56,169 nt of DNA from positions 5,986 through 62,154 of the forward strand of contig FOAY01000022.1 of assembly GCA_900109485.1 (NCBI GenBank). Reading direction: 5' to 3'. The notes beneath the pieces were generated by a model. The model had not been told where the DNA came from, did not search any database, and saw only the letters and a list, made by a program, of their open reading frames with translations. Positions 35,265 through 43,141 of this stretch are shown here, piece by piece. Every line of letters begins with the position of its first letter. Position 1 is the first letter of the stretch. Origin of the DNA: Kosakonia sacchari (GTDB taxonomy: Bacteria; Pseudomonadota; Gammaproteobacteria; Enterobacterales; Enterobacteriaceae). A program made the translations under genes and the position numbers.

Positions 35265-37616
35265 ATGCTGATGGATCAGTCTGCATTCACCGGGAAAGGT
35301 TCCTTATCCCGTTACACGCTGGATATCAATGACAGCGCCGTCAGACCGGATGTCTTACGGTTCAGGGGAACAGAAGCACTGAGTCAACCCTTTTCATGGC
35401 GTATTGAATTCACCACGCCACAGGTTGTTCAGGGAAAGGACGTATTACTGAAATACGCCAGTTTCCATATGCGAGGCTGCAAAGTGGTGCATGGCATCAT
35501 TACCGGTCTTGAAGGGCTCTCCACCAGTGCTGACCAGTCACATTACGCTGTTACTCTCGAATCACGCCTTGCTCTGCTCTCCCGCTCCCGTCGCTGCGCT
35601 ATTTATCAGAACCTTTCTGTACCTGAAGTGGTGGCGCAGGTGTTGCGTGCTCACGGGCTGGAGGGGGCAGATTTTGCGTTTACGCTTTCCCGGCATTATC
35701 CGCTTCGTGAACTGATAACCCAGTGGCGGGAAACCGACCTGCAGTTTATTCAGCGCATCCTGGCTGAAGTGGGCATCTGGTTCCGCCAGGAGATAAACGA
35801 CGTCACCGATCTGGATGTTACGGTCTTCGGCGACAGCCAGCTCCACTATATCTTTAACGGTGCCCTGCCATACCATGAACCTTCCGGCTTGTATGATGGT
35901 GCGGAACTCTGCTGCTGGGGAGCGCGCTCATGGCATAACGTGGTGACGGGGAAAGTTTCGACCCGTGATTACAATCAGCGTACAGCACTGGAGCCAATGG
36001 ATGCTGCTGTCTCAGTGCGTTCTCCAGCCGTTACGACAGGCGAGCATTACCGTTATACAGAACCTTATCTCAACGCCGGAGATCATTCCGACCCGGAGCC
36101 TGAAACTGAAAGTGGAGCCTTTTATGCCCGCATTCGCCACGAGCGCGAGCTGAATAGATCCGCTTACCTTCACCTGTTCAGCAATGCTTACTGGCTGAGT
36201 CCGGGGAGGGTGTTTAACCCTGTTGGCGCAAACCTGCACGACCTTAACGACGGGGTGATTATCGCCTTTACATCGTATCGCGGTTCGCGGGACACCCGCC
36301 TGTATGTGTCGGTGTGGGGAATGCCGTATCGGGAAGAATACTGTTTCCGCCCCGCTGAAATTGCTCGCCCCGTGATTCACGGTTCGATACCGGGCCGGGT
36401 GGAAAGTCGTGACAAAAACAATCCTTACGCGTACCTGGATGAAACCGGGCGTTACCGGGTACGGATGGACTTCAATCTGGAAGAGTGTGAACCGGGATTT
36501 GCTTATCCATGGCTGCGTATGATGAAGCCGTTTGCCGGAGATACGTATGGCTGGCACATGCCCCTGACAGACGGTACGGAAGTGGGTGTGGCGTTCCACA
36601 ATGGCAACCCGGACCGCCCCTATATTGCGTCTGCCTTCCATGATTCAGAACACGCTGACATCGTTACCCGCGATAACCGCAGCCAGAACATTCTGCGCAC
36701 CGCTGGCGGGAACGAACTGCGGATGGAAGACCTGCGCGGTAAAGAGCATATTGCGCTGACCACCCCGTATGGCGCGTCACAGCTTAATCAGGGGCATATC
36801 ACTGACGAACAGGGCAAACAGCGCGGTTCCGGCTTTGAATTGCGCACCGATGAATACGGTGTGATCCGCGTGGCAAAAGGGCTGTTCGTCACCGCAGAGG
36901 GGCAGGCCAAAGCGGCGGGCGACGTGCTGGATATGGAAACCGCGCTGCGGGAAATTGAAATCTGCCAGCATCAGTTACAGGCTCTGGCCGCAGCAGCGCA
37001 ACAGGCGCAGGCGCTGGAAGCGGATATTGCCAGCCAGATTGCGATGTTTAATGAACGACTGAAGCCGCTTAACGGGATGATTCACTTTCACGGCCCGGAA
37101 GGCGTGGCGTTTACCAGCGGTGAGCACATGCAACTGGCTGCGGCAGACAACATTGCCCTCAATGCGGGCGGCGATATCAGTATCGGCGCGATGGGTTATG
37201 TGGCTGTGCTGGCCGGCGATAAAATCGGTCTGTTTGCCCGTACCGGAAAACTCAGCATTATTGCCAGTGAAGGCCCGGTACAGTTCCAGGCACAGAGCGG
37301 CAATATGCACCTGAGCGCAGAGCAAAAGGTGAGAATAACCAGTCTGAGTGAAATCCTCTTTCAGGGTAAGAAGCGCATCACGCTGATTGGCGGTGGCAGC
37401 TACCTGAAGTTAGAGGAAGGAAAAATTGAATACGGTACAGCGGGGGCGTATATCCGCAAGGCTAAATGCTCCGGGCTCAGCGCCCCTGCAGCCATGCAGC
37501 TTGACTTGCCCGCGATGGGGAACGCCCCCAAACAGTTTATTGCGATTACCAGCGGAAAGGACTGCAAGGCAGAGAGTGCACCTGTATTTAAATTTATGCC
37601 GGAGGAGAAAGAATAA
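35265..37616 (+). CDS. vgrG: Type VI secretion spike protein VgrG
   Basis: 783 residues. The N-terminal gp27-like part (about 10-370: LDINDSAVRPDVLRFRGTEALSQPFSWRIEFTTPQ, REITQWRETDLQFIQRILAEVGIWFR pattern) is followed by the gp5 OB-fold (GRYRVRMDFNLEE...WHMPLTDGTEVGVAFHNGNPDRPYIASAFHDS), a Gln/Ala-rich helix (about 550-600) and a DUF2345 beta-helix to the end. It would tip the secreted Hcp tube and carry the product of the next gene. The stop overlaps the effector ATG as TAATG. An ATG two codons downstream is an alternative start. No T6SS structural genes are in the window. Confidence 0.93.
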   Translation: MLMDQSAFTGKGSLSRYTLDINDSAVRPDVLRFRGTEALSQPFSWRIEFTTPQVVQGKDVLLKYASFHMRGCKVVHGIITGLEGLSTSADQSHYAVTLESRLALLSRSRRCAIYQNLSVPEVVAQVLRAHGLEGADFAFTLSRHYPLRELITQWRETDLQFIQRILAEVGIWFRQEINDVTDLDVTVFGDSQLHYIFNGALPYHEPSGLYDGAELCCWGARSWHNVVTGKVSTRDYNQRTALEPMDAAVSVRSPAVTTGEHYRYTEPYLNAGDHSDPEPETESGAFYARIRHERELNRSAYLHLFSNAYWLSPGRVFNPVGANLHDLNDGVIIAFTSYRGSRDTRLYVSVWGMPYREEYCFRPAEIARPVIHGSIPGRVESRDKNNPYAYLDETGRYRVRMDFNLEECEPGFAYPWLRMMKPFAGDTYGWHMPLTDGTEVGVAFHNGNPDRPYIASAFHDSEHADIVTRDNRSQNILRTAGGNELRMEDLRGKEHIALTTPYGASQLNQGHITDEQGKQRGSGFELRTDEYGVIRVAKGLFVTAEGQAKAAGDVLDMETALREIEICQHQLQALAAAAQQAQALEADIASQIAMFNERLKPLNGMIHFHGPEGVAFTSGEHMQLAAADNIALNAGGDISIGAMGYVAVLAGDKIGLFARTGKLSIIASEGPVQFQAQSGNMHLSAEQKVRITSLSEILFQGKKRITLIGGGSYLKLEEGKIEYGTAGAYIRKAKCSGLSAPAAMQLDLPAMGNAPKQFIAITSGKDCKAESAPVFKFMPEEKE

Positions 37617-39325
37617 TGGCCAGGGAAGACAGTTACGTAACGATATTTCCGGAAGCGGAGGTGATGCCCCGTAAATTTGATGGCCTGCTGGGCTGGTCAG
37701 CTGACTGGCGCTGCGTGGTTGATCCGCAGGAAAAACCCCTGACGCTGGACAGCACCGTATCGCTCAACCCGTCTGCAACCGAGATGACGGTACAGTTTGG
37801 TGATTCGCTCAGTGAAATAGCGCAGGAGCATGGCTGCACCGTAAAAGAGCTGGCGAAGCTGAACCATCTTCGCAATACGTCGCTGATTTTTCCGGGGCAG
37901 GTGCTGAAACTCCCCGTTCGTCATTACAGCATGAGTCAGACGGAAGTCGCCAGCCTGGCAGCACAGGCTGATACCTCCTGCACGCTCTCCTTTGCCTTTG
38001 AGGACCTGATAGAAAAACCACTGCAAAAGTTTAAAGTCAGAATCGAGTCGGCGGCGGGCGATGTGCTTGAATCGATGACGGATGAACTGGGCCGGATTCA
38101 GGATTACGTCATGGCGAAAGCGGAGGAGATCCGCGTATTTGTGAATGGCGCACACGGTATTAAGGAGGTGGCAAGATTTATACCATCAGAAGGGAAAAGC
38201 GATATCAGACTGACCAGCCCGAAAGTGCGGGTAAAGGGTGTGACTCAGCCGATTAAAGACCGCGCTGGCCGTATTGATCTTGATAAACATCCTGTCAACA
38301 CGGTGGTCAGTGGACGGGACAGCAAGGGCAATCCCGTTATTCAGATCAATCATTCTTGTCCGAACCGGTATGATCTCCAGTTAGGGGCAAATCTGTGTTA
38401 CTGGGATCAGATTATAGCCGCATCAGAACGTAGCGGGATTATTCCGCAGAGTATTGCGGCGGTGATTAATGCTGAATCTGCTCAGATTAAAGGTGTCTGG
38501 AATAAAGATTCAGTCGCAATAAGCCGGGAAAAAACAAAAGCCGCGAAGGCATTAAAAGAGCAACAGGGAGAATCAGCCGAAGGCGTTGTGGTTTACGCCA
38601 GTTCAGCCGCAGGGATGACGCAGTTTTTAAATGCCACATGGCTTGATGAAACATTTCGCGAAGGGACTTATCTGAATGAGCAGGCAAGAGTTCGGGGTGT
38701 GCTGGCAGATAAGCCAAAGCGGGATGCGCTGAATAATATTGAATATCACCCGAAAACCCACCAGCAAATTATCCTGCCGATGTTTGAGATAGCGCCTGAT
38801 ACATGGTGGACAAAACAACAGATTATCGATAACCGATTACTCAGAGGGGTAACGCCTTATCCTCCTCATGCAACAAAAGCGCTTCAGGCATGGCTTGATC
38901 TGCGCTTTGAGCCGGAATTTATCATTATGGCGGCGGTGGATTACGGGATGTATAACCTCGCTAAGTTACAGGCAGCAGGCTACAACGTGGAAAGCCTGAA
39001 CGATGCCGAGAAGGCCAAAATCTTTTATCTGACCCACCATCTGGGGCTGGGAGATGCAAAACGGTTTATCAGAAAAACCATTACAGAGGAAAGTGCGCAT
39101 AAATTACTGGTGGCGCAGGTTGGGGCTAAAAAGGCTGCTTGGTATGCAAACATCCCAGATAATGGCGGTAGTTATATAAAAGGACATCGGATGTGGTTAT
39201 CTGATTACATTGATAAAAGCATCAATCTTAAAAGATTTTATTGTCAGAAAATAGAGTTCACAGTAGAACAAGAGTCAAGCGGTTTAGAAAATGTGATAGA
39301 GAAAATAAAGGGAGGTGAAAAATAA
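37616..39325 (+). CDS. Putative T6SS peptidoglycan-targeting effector (LysM plus lysozyme-like domain)
   Basis: 569 residues. A VgrG-associated N-terminus is followed by LysM (57-101, MTVQFGDSLSEIAQEHGCTV...). A beta-rich segment (about 120-190, FEDLIEKPLQKFKVRIESAAGDVLESMTDELG) follows. The lysozyme/transglycosylase-like core starts near 262, with candidate catalytic Glu287 in VINAES and the SSAAGMTQFLNATW block (329-342). The tail from about 510 (SAHKLLVAQVGAKKAAWYA) recurs in fragments downstream. It probably cuts glycan strands in the target periplasm. It lacks a signal peptide, as expected for T6SS cargo, and is coupled by TAATG to both neighbours. Confidence 0.82.
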   Translation: MAREDSYVTIFPEAEVMPRKFDGLLGWSADWRCVVDPQEKPLTLDSTVSLNPSATEMTVQFGDSLSEIAQEHGCTVKELAKLNHLRNTSLIFPGQVLKLPVRHYSMSQTEVASLAAQADTSCTLSFAFEDLIEKPLQKFKVRIESAAGDVLESMTDELGRIQDYVMAKAEEIRVFVNGAHGIKEVARFIPSEGKSDIRLTSPKVRVKGVTQPIKDRAGRIDLDKHPVNTVVSGRDSKGNPVIQINHSCPNRYDLQLGANLCYWDQIIAASERSGIIPQSIAAVINAESAQIKGVWNKDSVAISREKTKAAKALKEQQGESAEGVVVYASSAAGMTQFLNATWLDETFREGTYLNEQARVRGVLADKPKRDALNNIEYHPKTHQQIILPMFEIAPDTWWTKQQIIDNRLLRGVTPYPPHATKALQAWLDLRFEPEFIIMAAVDYGMYNLAKLQAAGYNVESLNDAEKAKIFYLTHHLGLGDAKRFIRKTITEESAHKLLVAQVGAKKAAWYANIPDNGGSYIKGHRMWLSDYIDKSINLKRFYCQKIEFTVEQESSGLENVIEKIKGGEK

Positions 39326-39858
39326 TGATTTCACGTGCTATAGCTGTACTCCTTATGTTGGTAACTACAGTGTCATATGCATTTGGGAAATGCCCAGCTA
39401 GCGCAACAAAATGTGATTACACACGGCTAGGGATATTAGAATATATTTGGGGACAAGAAGGAAAAGATAAACAATCACGCATTTTATTGAATGGGAGAGA
39501 AATATTTAAAAATGACAGCAGTCAGATTGGATGGGATCAAGATGGATGGTTTTATTCTGACGATAAAAAAATGGGAGGTATGAGTAAATTTGTTGTTTAT
39601 TATGACCTCAATGAACCGAGACAGATAACCAAAGATCTTTATTTATATAGAGCTTATCGGATTTTTGATTTTTCGGGTGAAGAAGTTGTGATTTCAAATG
39701 AGTTTTACCCACATGAAGTTTGGAATATTGATATTGACTGGGCGTCATGGGGTAAAAAAAATGCTGTAATTGCCTTTAAAGATGGTTCCCGCTTCAAATA
39801 TGAAAATGGTCACGTGACGATGATTAATGATGGTTCCGGGGCCGGGGAAAGTGAATGA
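39325..39858 (+). CDS. Putative periplasmic immunity protein, copy 1
   Basis: 177 residues. Signal peptide MISRAIAVLLMLVTTVSYA, then a mature domain starting FGKCPASATKCDYTRLG with two cysteines that may form a disulfide. Later blocks are GILEYIWGQ, SRILLNGREIFKND, YRAYRIFDFSGEEVVISNEFYP and DGSRFKYENGHVTMINDGS. I do not recognise a named family. A periplasmic location, a 1-base TAATG overlap with the effector gene and repetition downstream all fit an immunity protein against a wall hydrolase; that role is inferred. Of the five copies it is the most divergent in its middle part and lies directly beside the intact effector. Confidence 0.72.
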   Translation: MISRAIAVLLMLVTTVSYAFGKCPASATKCDYTRLGILEYIWGQEGKDKQSRILLNGREIFKNDSSQIGWDQDGWFYSDDKKMGGMSKFVVYYDLNEPRQITKDLYLYRAYRIFDFSGEEVVISNEFYPHEVWNIDIDWASWGKKNAVIAFKDGSRFKYENGHVTMINDGSGAGESE

Positions 39859-40021
39859 TTCATTGTCCGAGTTTTTATTTGAATATCACCCGAAAGGCAG
39901 TGCGAATAAATTACTGGTGGCGCCGACTGGGGTTAAAAAATCGGCGGGGGATGCCAGCGAATGGGAGTGTTTTTATTATCCGAAAGTAGGGTTTACAAAA
40001 AACAGGATGCATACGGCTTAG
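39859..40021 (+). pseudogene. Effector C-terminal tail fragment 1
   Basis: An open frame continuing to the stop at 40019-40021 encodes LSEFLFEYHPKGSANKLLVAPTGVKKSAGDASE..., related to the effector tail SAHKLLVAQVGAKKAAWYA. It has no start of its own and ends early (MHTA). It looks like the leftover 3' end of an older effector gene, separated from its body. Confidence 0.6.
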
Positions 40022-40058
40022 ATATTGTAACAGGAAAACTAAAAGGAGACACCAGGTA

Positions 40059-40598
40059 ATGGATTTACGTTCTATAATTGCAGGACTGATATTGATATCT
40101 GCCTCATCATATGCCTTTGAACAATGTCCTGATAGCTCAACACAATGTGATAATACAGCACTAGGTAAGCTAGATTATATTTGGGGGCAAGAGGAAAAAG
40201 ACGGGCAATCTCGCATTTTACTGAATGGGAAGGAAATATTCAAAAATGACAGCAACCAAATAGGAGAAGATCCCGAAGGATGGACATTGAATAGTGAGAA
40301 TCTTATAAGTAAAGTAATTGTTTTTTATGATTTTAATACTCCTCAATATATAACAACCAACCCTAAGTATGGAGATATGTATCGATACAGAGCCTATAGA
40401 CTATTTGATTTTTCGCGTAAAGAAGTGGTGATCTCAAACGAATTTTATCCACCTTCGGATTATGGTGCACGTTTAAGATGGGTGTCGTGGGGGCAAAAAA
40501 ACTCTGTGATTGCCTTTGATGATGGTTCCCGCTTCAAATATGAAAATGGTCACGTGACGATGATTAATGATGGTTCCGATACCGGGGAAAGCGAATGA
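40059..40598 (+). CDS. Putative periplasmic immunity protein, copy 2
   Basis: 179 residues, signal peptide MDLRSIIAGLILISASSYA, then FEQCPDSSTQCDNTALGKLDYIWGQEEKDGQSRILLNGKEIF and so on. An AGGAG site lies in a leader (AAAAGGAGACACCAGGTA) that also precedes copies 3 and 4. Compared with copy 1 it has an extra TTNPKYGDMYRYRAYRLFDF segment shared with copies 3 and 4. The last 25 codons are almost identical in all copies. Probably an immunity gene kept after its cognate effector tail was replaced. Confidence 0.7.
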   Translation: MDLRSIIAGLILISASSYAFEQCPDSSTQCDNTALGKLDYIWGQEEKDGQSRILLNGKEIFKNDSNQIGEDPEGWTLNSENLISKVIVFYDFNTPQYITTNPKYGDMYRYRAYRLFDFSRKEVVISNEFYPPSDYGARLRWVSWGQKNSVIAFDDGSRFKYENGHVTMINDGSDTGESE

Positions 40599-40602
40599 GT
40601 TA

Positions 40603-40790
40603 TTGTCGTAATTTTTATTTGAATATTACCCGACAGACAGTACGCATAAGTTGCTGGTGGCGCAGGTTGGGGTTAAAAAAGCGGCGAGGCGCGCCAGCGA
40701 ACTGGAATGGTTTTATTATCCTAAAATAAGGTTTACAAAAACAGGATGCAGGCGGTTTCGAGGCTGTAACAGGAAAAGTAAAAGGAGACA
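40603..40790 (+). pseudogene. Effector C-terminal tail fragment 2
   Basis: Contains HKLLVAQVGVKKAARRASELEWFYYPKIRFT in an open frame without an ATG, directly comparable to the effector tail. The frame drifts into the leader of the next immunity gene. It is a non-functional remnant of the same kind as fragments 1 and 3. Confidence 0.6.
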
Positions 40791-40797
40791 CCAGGTA

Positions 40798-41340
40798 ATG
40801 GCTCTACGTTCTATAATTGCAGGGCTGATATTGATATCCGCCTCATCATATGCCTTTGAAAAATGCGTTCAAAGAACAAATTGTGATAATACGACTTTAG
40901 GGAAGCTGGAATATATTTGGGGGCAAGATTCTAGCGATAAAAAATCGCATGTCACACTCAATGGAAATAATATACTCACTGTGGATGCTAGTCAGATTGG
41001 TCGGGAATCTAATATGGATGGTTTCATTTTAGATAAAAATAATAATGTGAGTAAAATTATATTTATTTATTTCCTAAACACCCCGCTATATATAACAACC
41101 GACCCTAGATATGGAGATTTTTATCGATACAGAGTCTATAGGTTATTTGATTTTTCAGCTAAAAAAGTTGTGATCTCAAACGAGTTTTACCCACCTGCGA
41201 ATTATAATGCACCTCTTCGATGGGTGTCGTGGGGGCAAAAAAACTCTGTGATTGCTTTTGATGATGGTTCCCGCTTCAAATATGAAAATGGTCACGTGAC
41301 GATGATGGATGATGGTTCCGATACCGGGGAAAGTGAATGA
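40798..41340 (+). CDS. Putative periplasmic immunity protein, copy 3
   Basis: 180 residues from the ATG at 40798; an upstream in-frame stretch is the effector fragment. Signal peptide MALRSIIAGLILISASSYA, then FEKCVQRTNCDNTTLGKLEYIWGQDSSDKKSHVTLNGNNIL. Its middle (SKIIFIYFLNTPLYITTDPRYG) differs from copies 2 and 4, while the C-terminal third is nearly the same. Two cysteines are kept although their spacing is shortened. Diversified middle and fixed end suggest adaptation to different effector variants. Confidence 0.7.
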   Translation: MALRSIIAGLILISASSYAFEKCVQRTNCDNTTLGKLEYIWGQDSSDKKSHVTLNGNNILTVDASQIGRESNMDGFILDKNNNVSKIIFIYFLNTPLYITTDPRYGDFYRYRVYRLFDFSAKKVVISNEFYPPANYNAPLRWVSWGQKNSVIAFDDGSRFKYENGHVTMMDDGSDTGESE

Positions 41341-41512
41341 TTCATTGTCGGGATTTTTATTTGAATATCACCCGAAAGGCAGCGTGCATAAATTGCTGGT
41401 GGCGCAGGTTGGGGTTAAAAGAGCGGCGAGGTACGCCAGCGAACTGGAGTGGTTTTATTATCTTAAAATAGGGTTTGCAAAAAACAGGATGCAGACAGTT
41501 TCGAGGCTGTAA
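41341..41512 (+). pseudogene. Effector C-terminal tail fragment 3
   Basis: Open frame FLFEYHPKGSVHKLLVAQVGVKRAARYASELEWFYYLKIGF ending at a stop at 41510-41512, very similar to fragment 2. No start codon or ribosome site of its own. Confidence 0.6.
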
Positions 41513-41540
41513 CAGGAAAAATAAAAGGAGACACCAGGTA

Positions 41541-42086
41541 ATGGCTTTACGTTCTATAATTGCAGGGATGATATTGATATCCGCCTCATCATATGCCTTT
41601 GAAAAATGTCCGGCAGGTTCAACAAACTGCTCTACTACAACTCTGGGTAAATTAGAGTATATTTCGGGGAAGAGCCAAAATGACAGGCAATCTCGCATAT
41701 TGCTAAATGGGAAGGAAATTTTCAAAAGTGATAGCTACCAAATTGGCGAGGATGTCGTCGGTGAAGGACGGGTTCTGGATAAGCAGAATAATATAAGTAA
41801 GTTGATCGTTTATCATAAATTAAATACTCGGCAATATATAACAACCGATCCTAAATATGGAGATTTGTATCGACATATTGCCTATAGGCTATTTGATTTC
41901 TCAGGTAAAGAGGTGGTGATCTCAAATGAGTTTTACCCACCTGCGAATTATGATGCATCTTTAAGATGGGTGTCGTGGGGGCAAAAAAATTCTGTGATTG
42001 CCTTTGATGATGGTTCCCGCTTCAAATATGAAAATGGTCACGTGACGATGATTGATGATGGTTCCGGGGCCGGGGAAAGCGAATGA
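41541..42086 (+). CDS. Putative periplasmic immunity protein, copy 4
   Basis: 181 residues from the ATG at 41541, preceded by AAAAGGAGACACCAGGTA. Signal peptide MALRSIIAGMILISASSYA, then FEKCPAGSTNCSTTTLGKLEYISGKSQNDRQSRILLNGKEIF. The middle reads SKLIVYHKLNTRQYITTDPKYGDLYRHIAYRLFDF. Intact, with both cysteines. It is followed by the longest effector tail fragment of the array. Confidence 0.7.
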   Translation: MALRSIIAGMILISASSYAFEKCPAGSTNCSTTTLGKLEYISGKSQNDRQSRILLNGKEIFKSDSYQIGEDVVGEGRVLDKQNNISKLIVYHKLNTRQYITTDPKYGDLYRHIAYRLFDFSGKEVVISNEFYPPANYDASLRWVSWGQKNSVIAFDDGSRFKYENGHVTMIDDGSGAGESE

Positions 42087-42348
42087 TTTATTGTCGGAAT
42101 TTTTATTTGAATATAACCCGAAAGGCAGCGTGCATAAATTACTGGTAGCGCAGGCTGGCGCGAAAAAGGCTGCTTGGTATGTATCCAGAAATGGTAACAG
42201 CTTTGTAAGAGGGCATCGAGATTGGTTATGTTATTATATTAATAACAATATTGAACTCGATGATTTTTATTGTCCTAAGATCGAGCGTACAGAAAAGCAA
42301 GAACCGAAAACCTTAGAAAATATAATTGAGAGATTAAACGGAAGCTAA
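42087..42348 (+). pseudogene. Effector C-terminal tail fragment 4 (longest)
   Basis: The frame reads HKLLVAQAGAKKAAWYVSRN, then FVRGHRDWLCYYINNNIELDDFYCPKIE and ends LENIIERLNGS at 42348. It corresponds over about 70 residues to the complete end of the present effector (KGHRMWLSDYIDKSINLKRFYCQKIE ... LENVIEKIKGGEK), and its stop is 2 bases before the next immunity ATG. It therefore preserves the original effector-immunity junction of a second effector variant. Confidence 0.68.
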
Positions 42349-42350
42349 CA

Positions 42351-42877
42351 ATGTTTATATTTAGAAGTATGACTGCAATTTTGATGTTGATATCTGGAGT
42401 TGCTTCTGCTACTGACGAGTGTCCGTCAACTTCAACTAAATGTGATAATACAACGCTAGGGAGGTTGGAGTATATCTGGGGGCGAAATTCAAGTGACAAT
42501 AAATCACATGTTCTGTTGAATGGAAATGATATTTTTAATAATGACAGCAGCCAAATCGGTGAGGATGTGGAGGGGTGGATTCTCGATAGAAATAATAAAA
42601 AAATAAAATGGTTGTTTATTATCGTTTTAATGAACCCAAACAAATAGCTGAAAACCTATACCGATATAGAGCATATCGACTGTTCGATTTTTCTGGTGAA
42701 AAAGTGATAATCTCAAATGAATTTTATCCCCCGGCAGATTATGAAGCACCTCTTAGATGGGTGTCGTGGGGGCAAAAAAACTCTGTGATTGCCTTTGATG
42801 ATGGTTCCCGCTTCAAATATGAAAATGGTCACGTGACGATGATTGATGATGGTTCCGGGGCCGGGGAAAGTGAATGA
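42351..42877 (+). pseudogene. Putative immunity protein, copy 5, frameshifted
   Basis: Starts MFIFRSMTAILMLISGVASATDECPSTSTKCDNTTLGRLEYIWG with a normal signal peptide. At an A7 run (42597-42603) it leaves frame and stops at 42647. The rest of the protein continues in another frame from about 42608 (MVVYYRFNEPKQIAENLYRYRAYRLFDF...) to 42877. One added A would restore a full-length protein of about 175 residues. It could be a true pseudogene, a slippage-prone switch or a sequencing error. Confidence 0.72.
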
Positions 42878-43141
42878 TTTATTGTCAGAATTTTATTTGG
42901 TTTTAGATGCCCGATGGCGCTGTGGGGATAGCTCATTATCCCCAAGGTTAGGGAATATATAGGGTGAGGCGATAAATTGAAAATGAGTGTTTGTCGCAAT
43001 GTAAGCAAGGAAATCCGGCTTTATACCAGGAATATGAAACGATGTTGGAAAAACATGCAAAGTGATTCTGTTGCTGAATAGCACAGGATTTCGGGTCAAG
43101 GTCACATCTTTTTGGTAGCAAATGTAGTGTGAAAGTATTAT
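42878..43141. other. End of array, convergent with the second vgrG
   Basis: No supported gene. It begins with the same short sequence that follows each immunity copy (TTTATTGTC...) and then diverges. GGGGATA (42924-42930) pairs with TATCCCC (42937-42943) around a 6-base loop; there is no T run, so terminator function is uncertain. Confidence 0.45.

Larger units (their letters stand above)
39325..42877 (+). repeat. Tandem array of five immunity genes and effector-tail fragments
   Basis: Gene starts at 39325, 40059, 40798, 41541 and 42351 give periods of 734, 739, 743 and 810 bases. Each unit is immunity gene plus effector-tail fragment. A 44-base stretch beginning GATGGTTCCCGCTTCAAATA is identical in all five genes near their 3' ends (starting at about 39781, 40521, 41263, 42009 and 42800). 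The array is markedly AT-richer than the flanking backbone. Confidence 0.85.

Noticed and set aside
39325..42877. CRISPR-like array
   Set aside because: The repeats are about 740 bases long and protein-coding; there are no short palindromic repeats with unique spacers and no cas genes.
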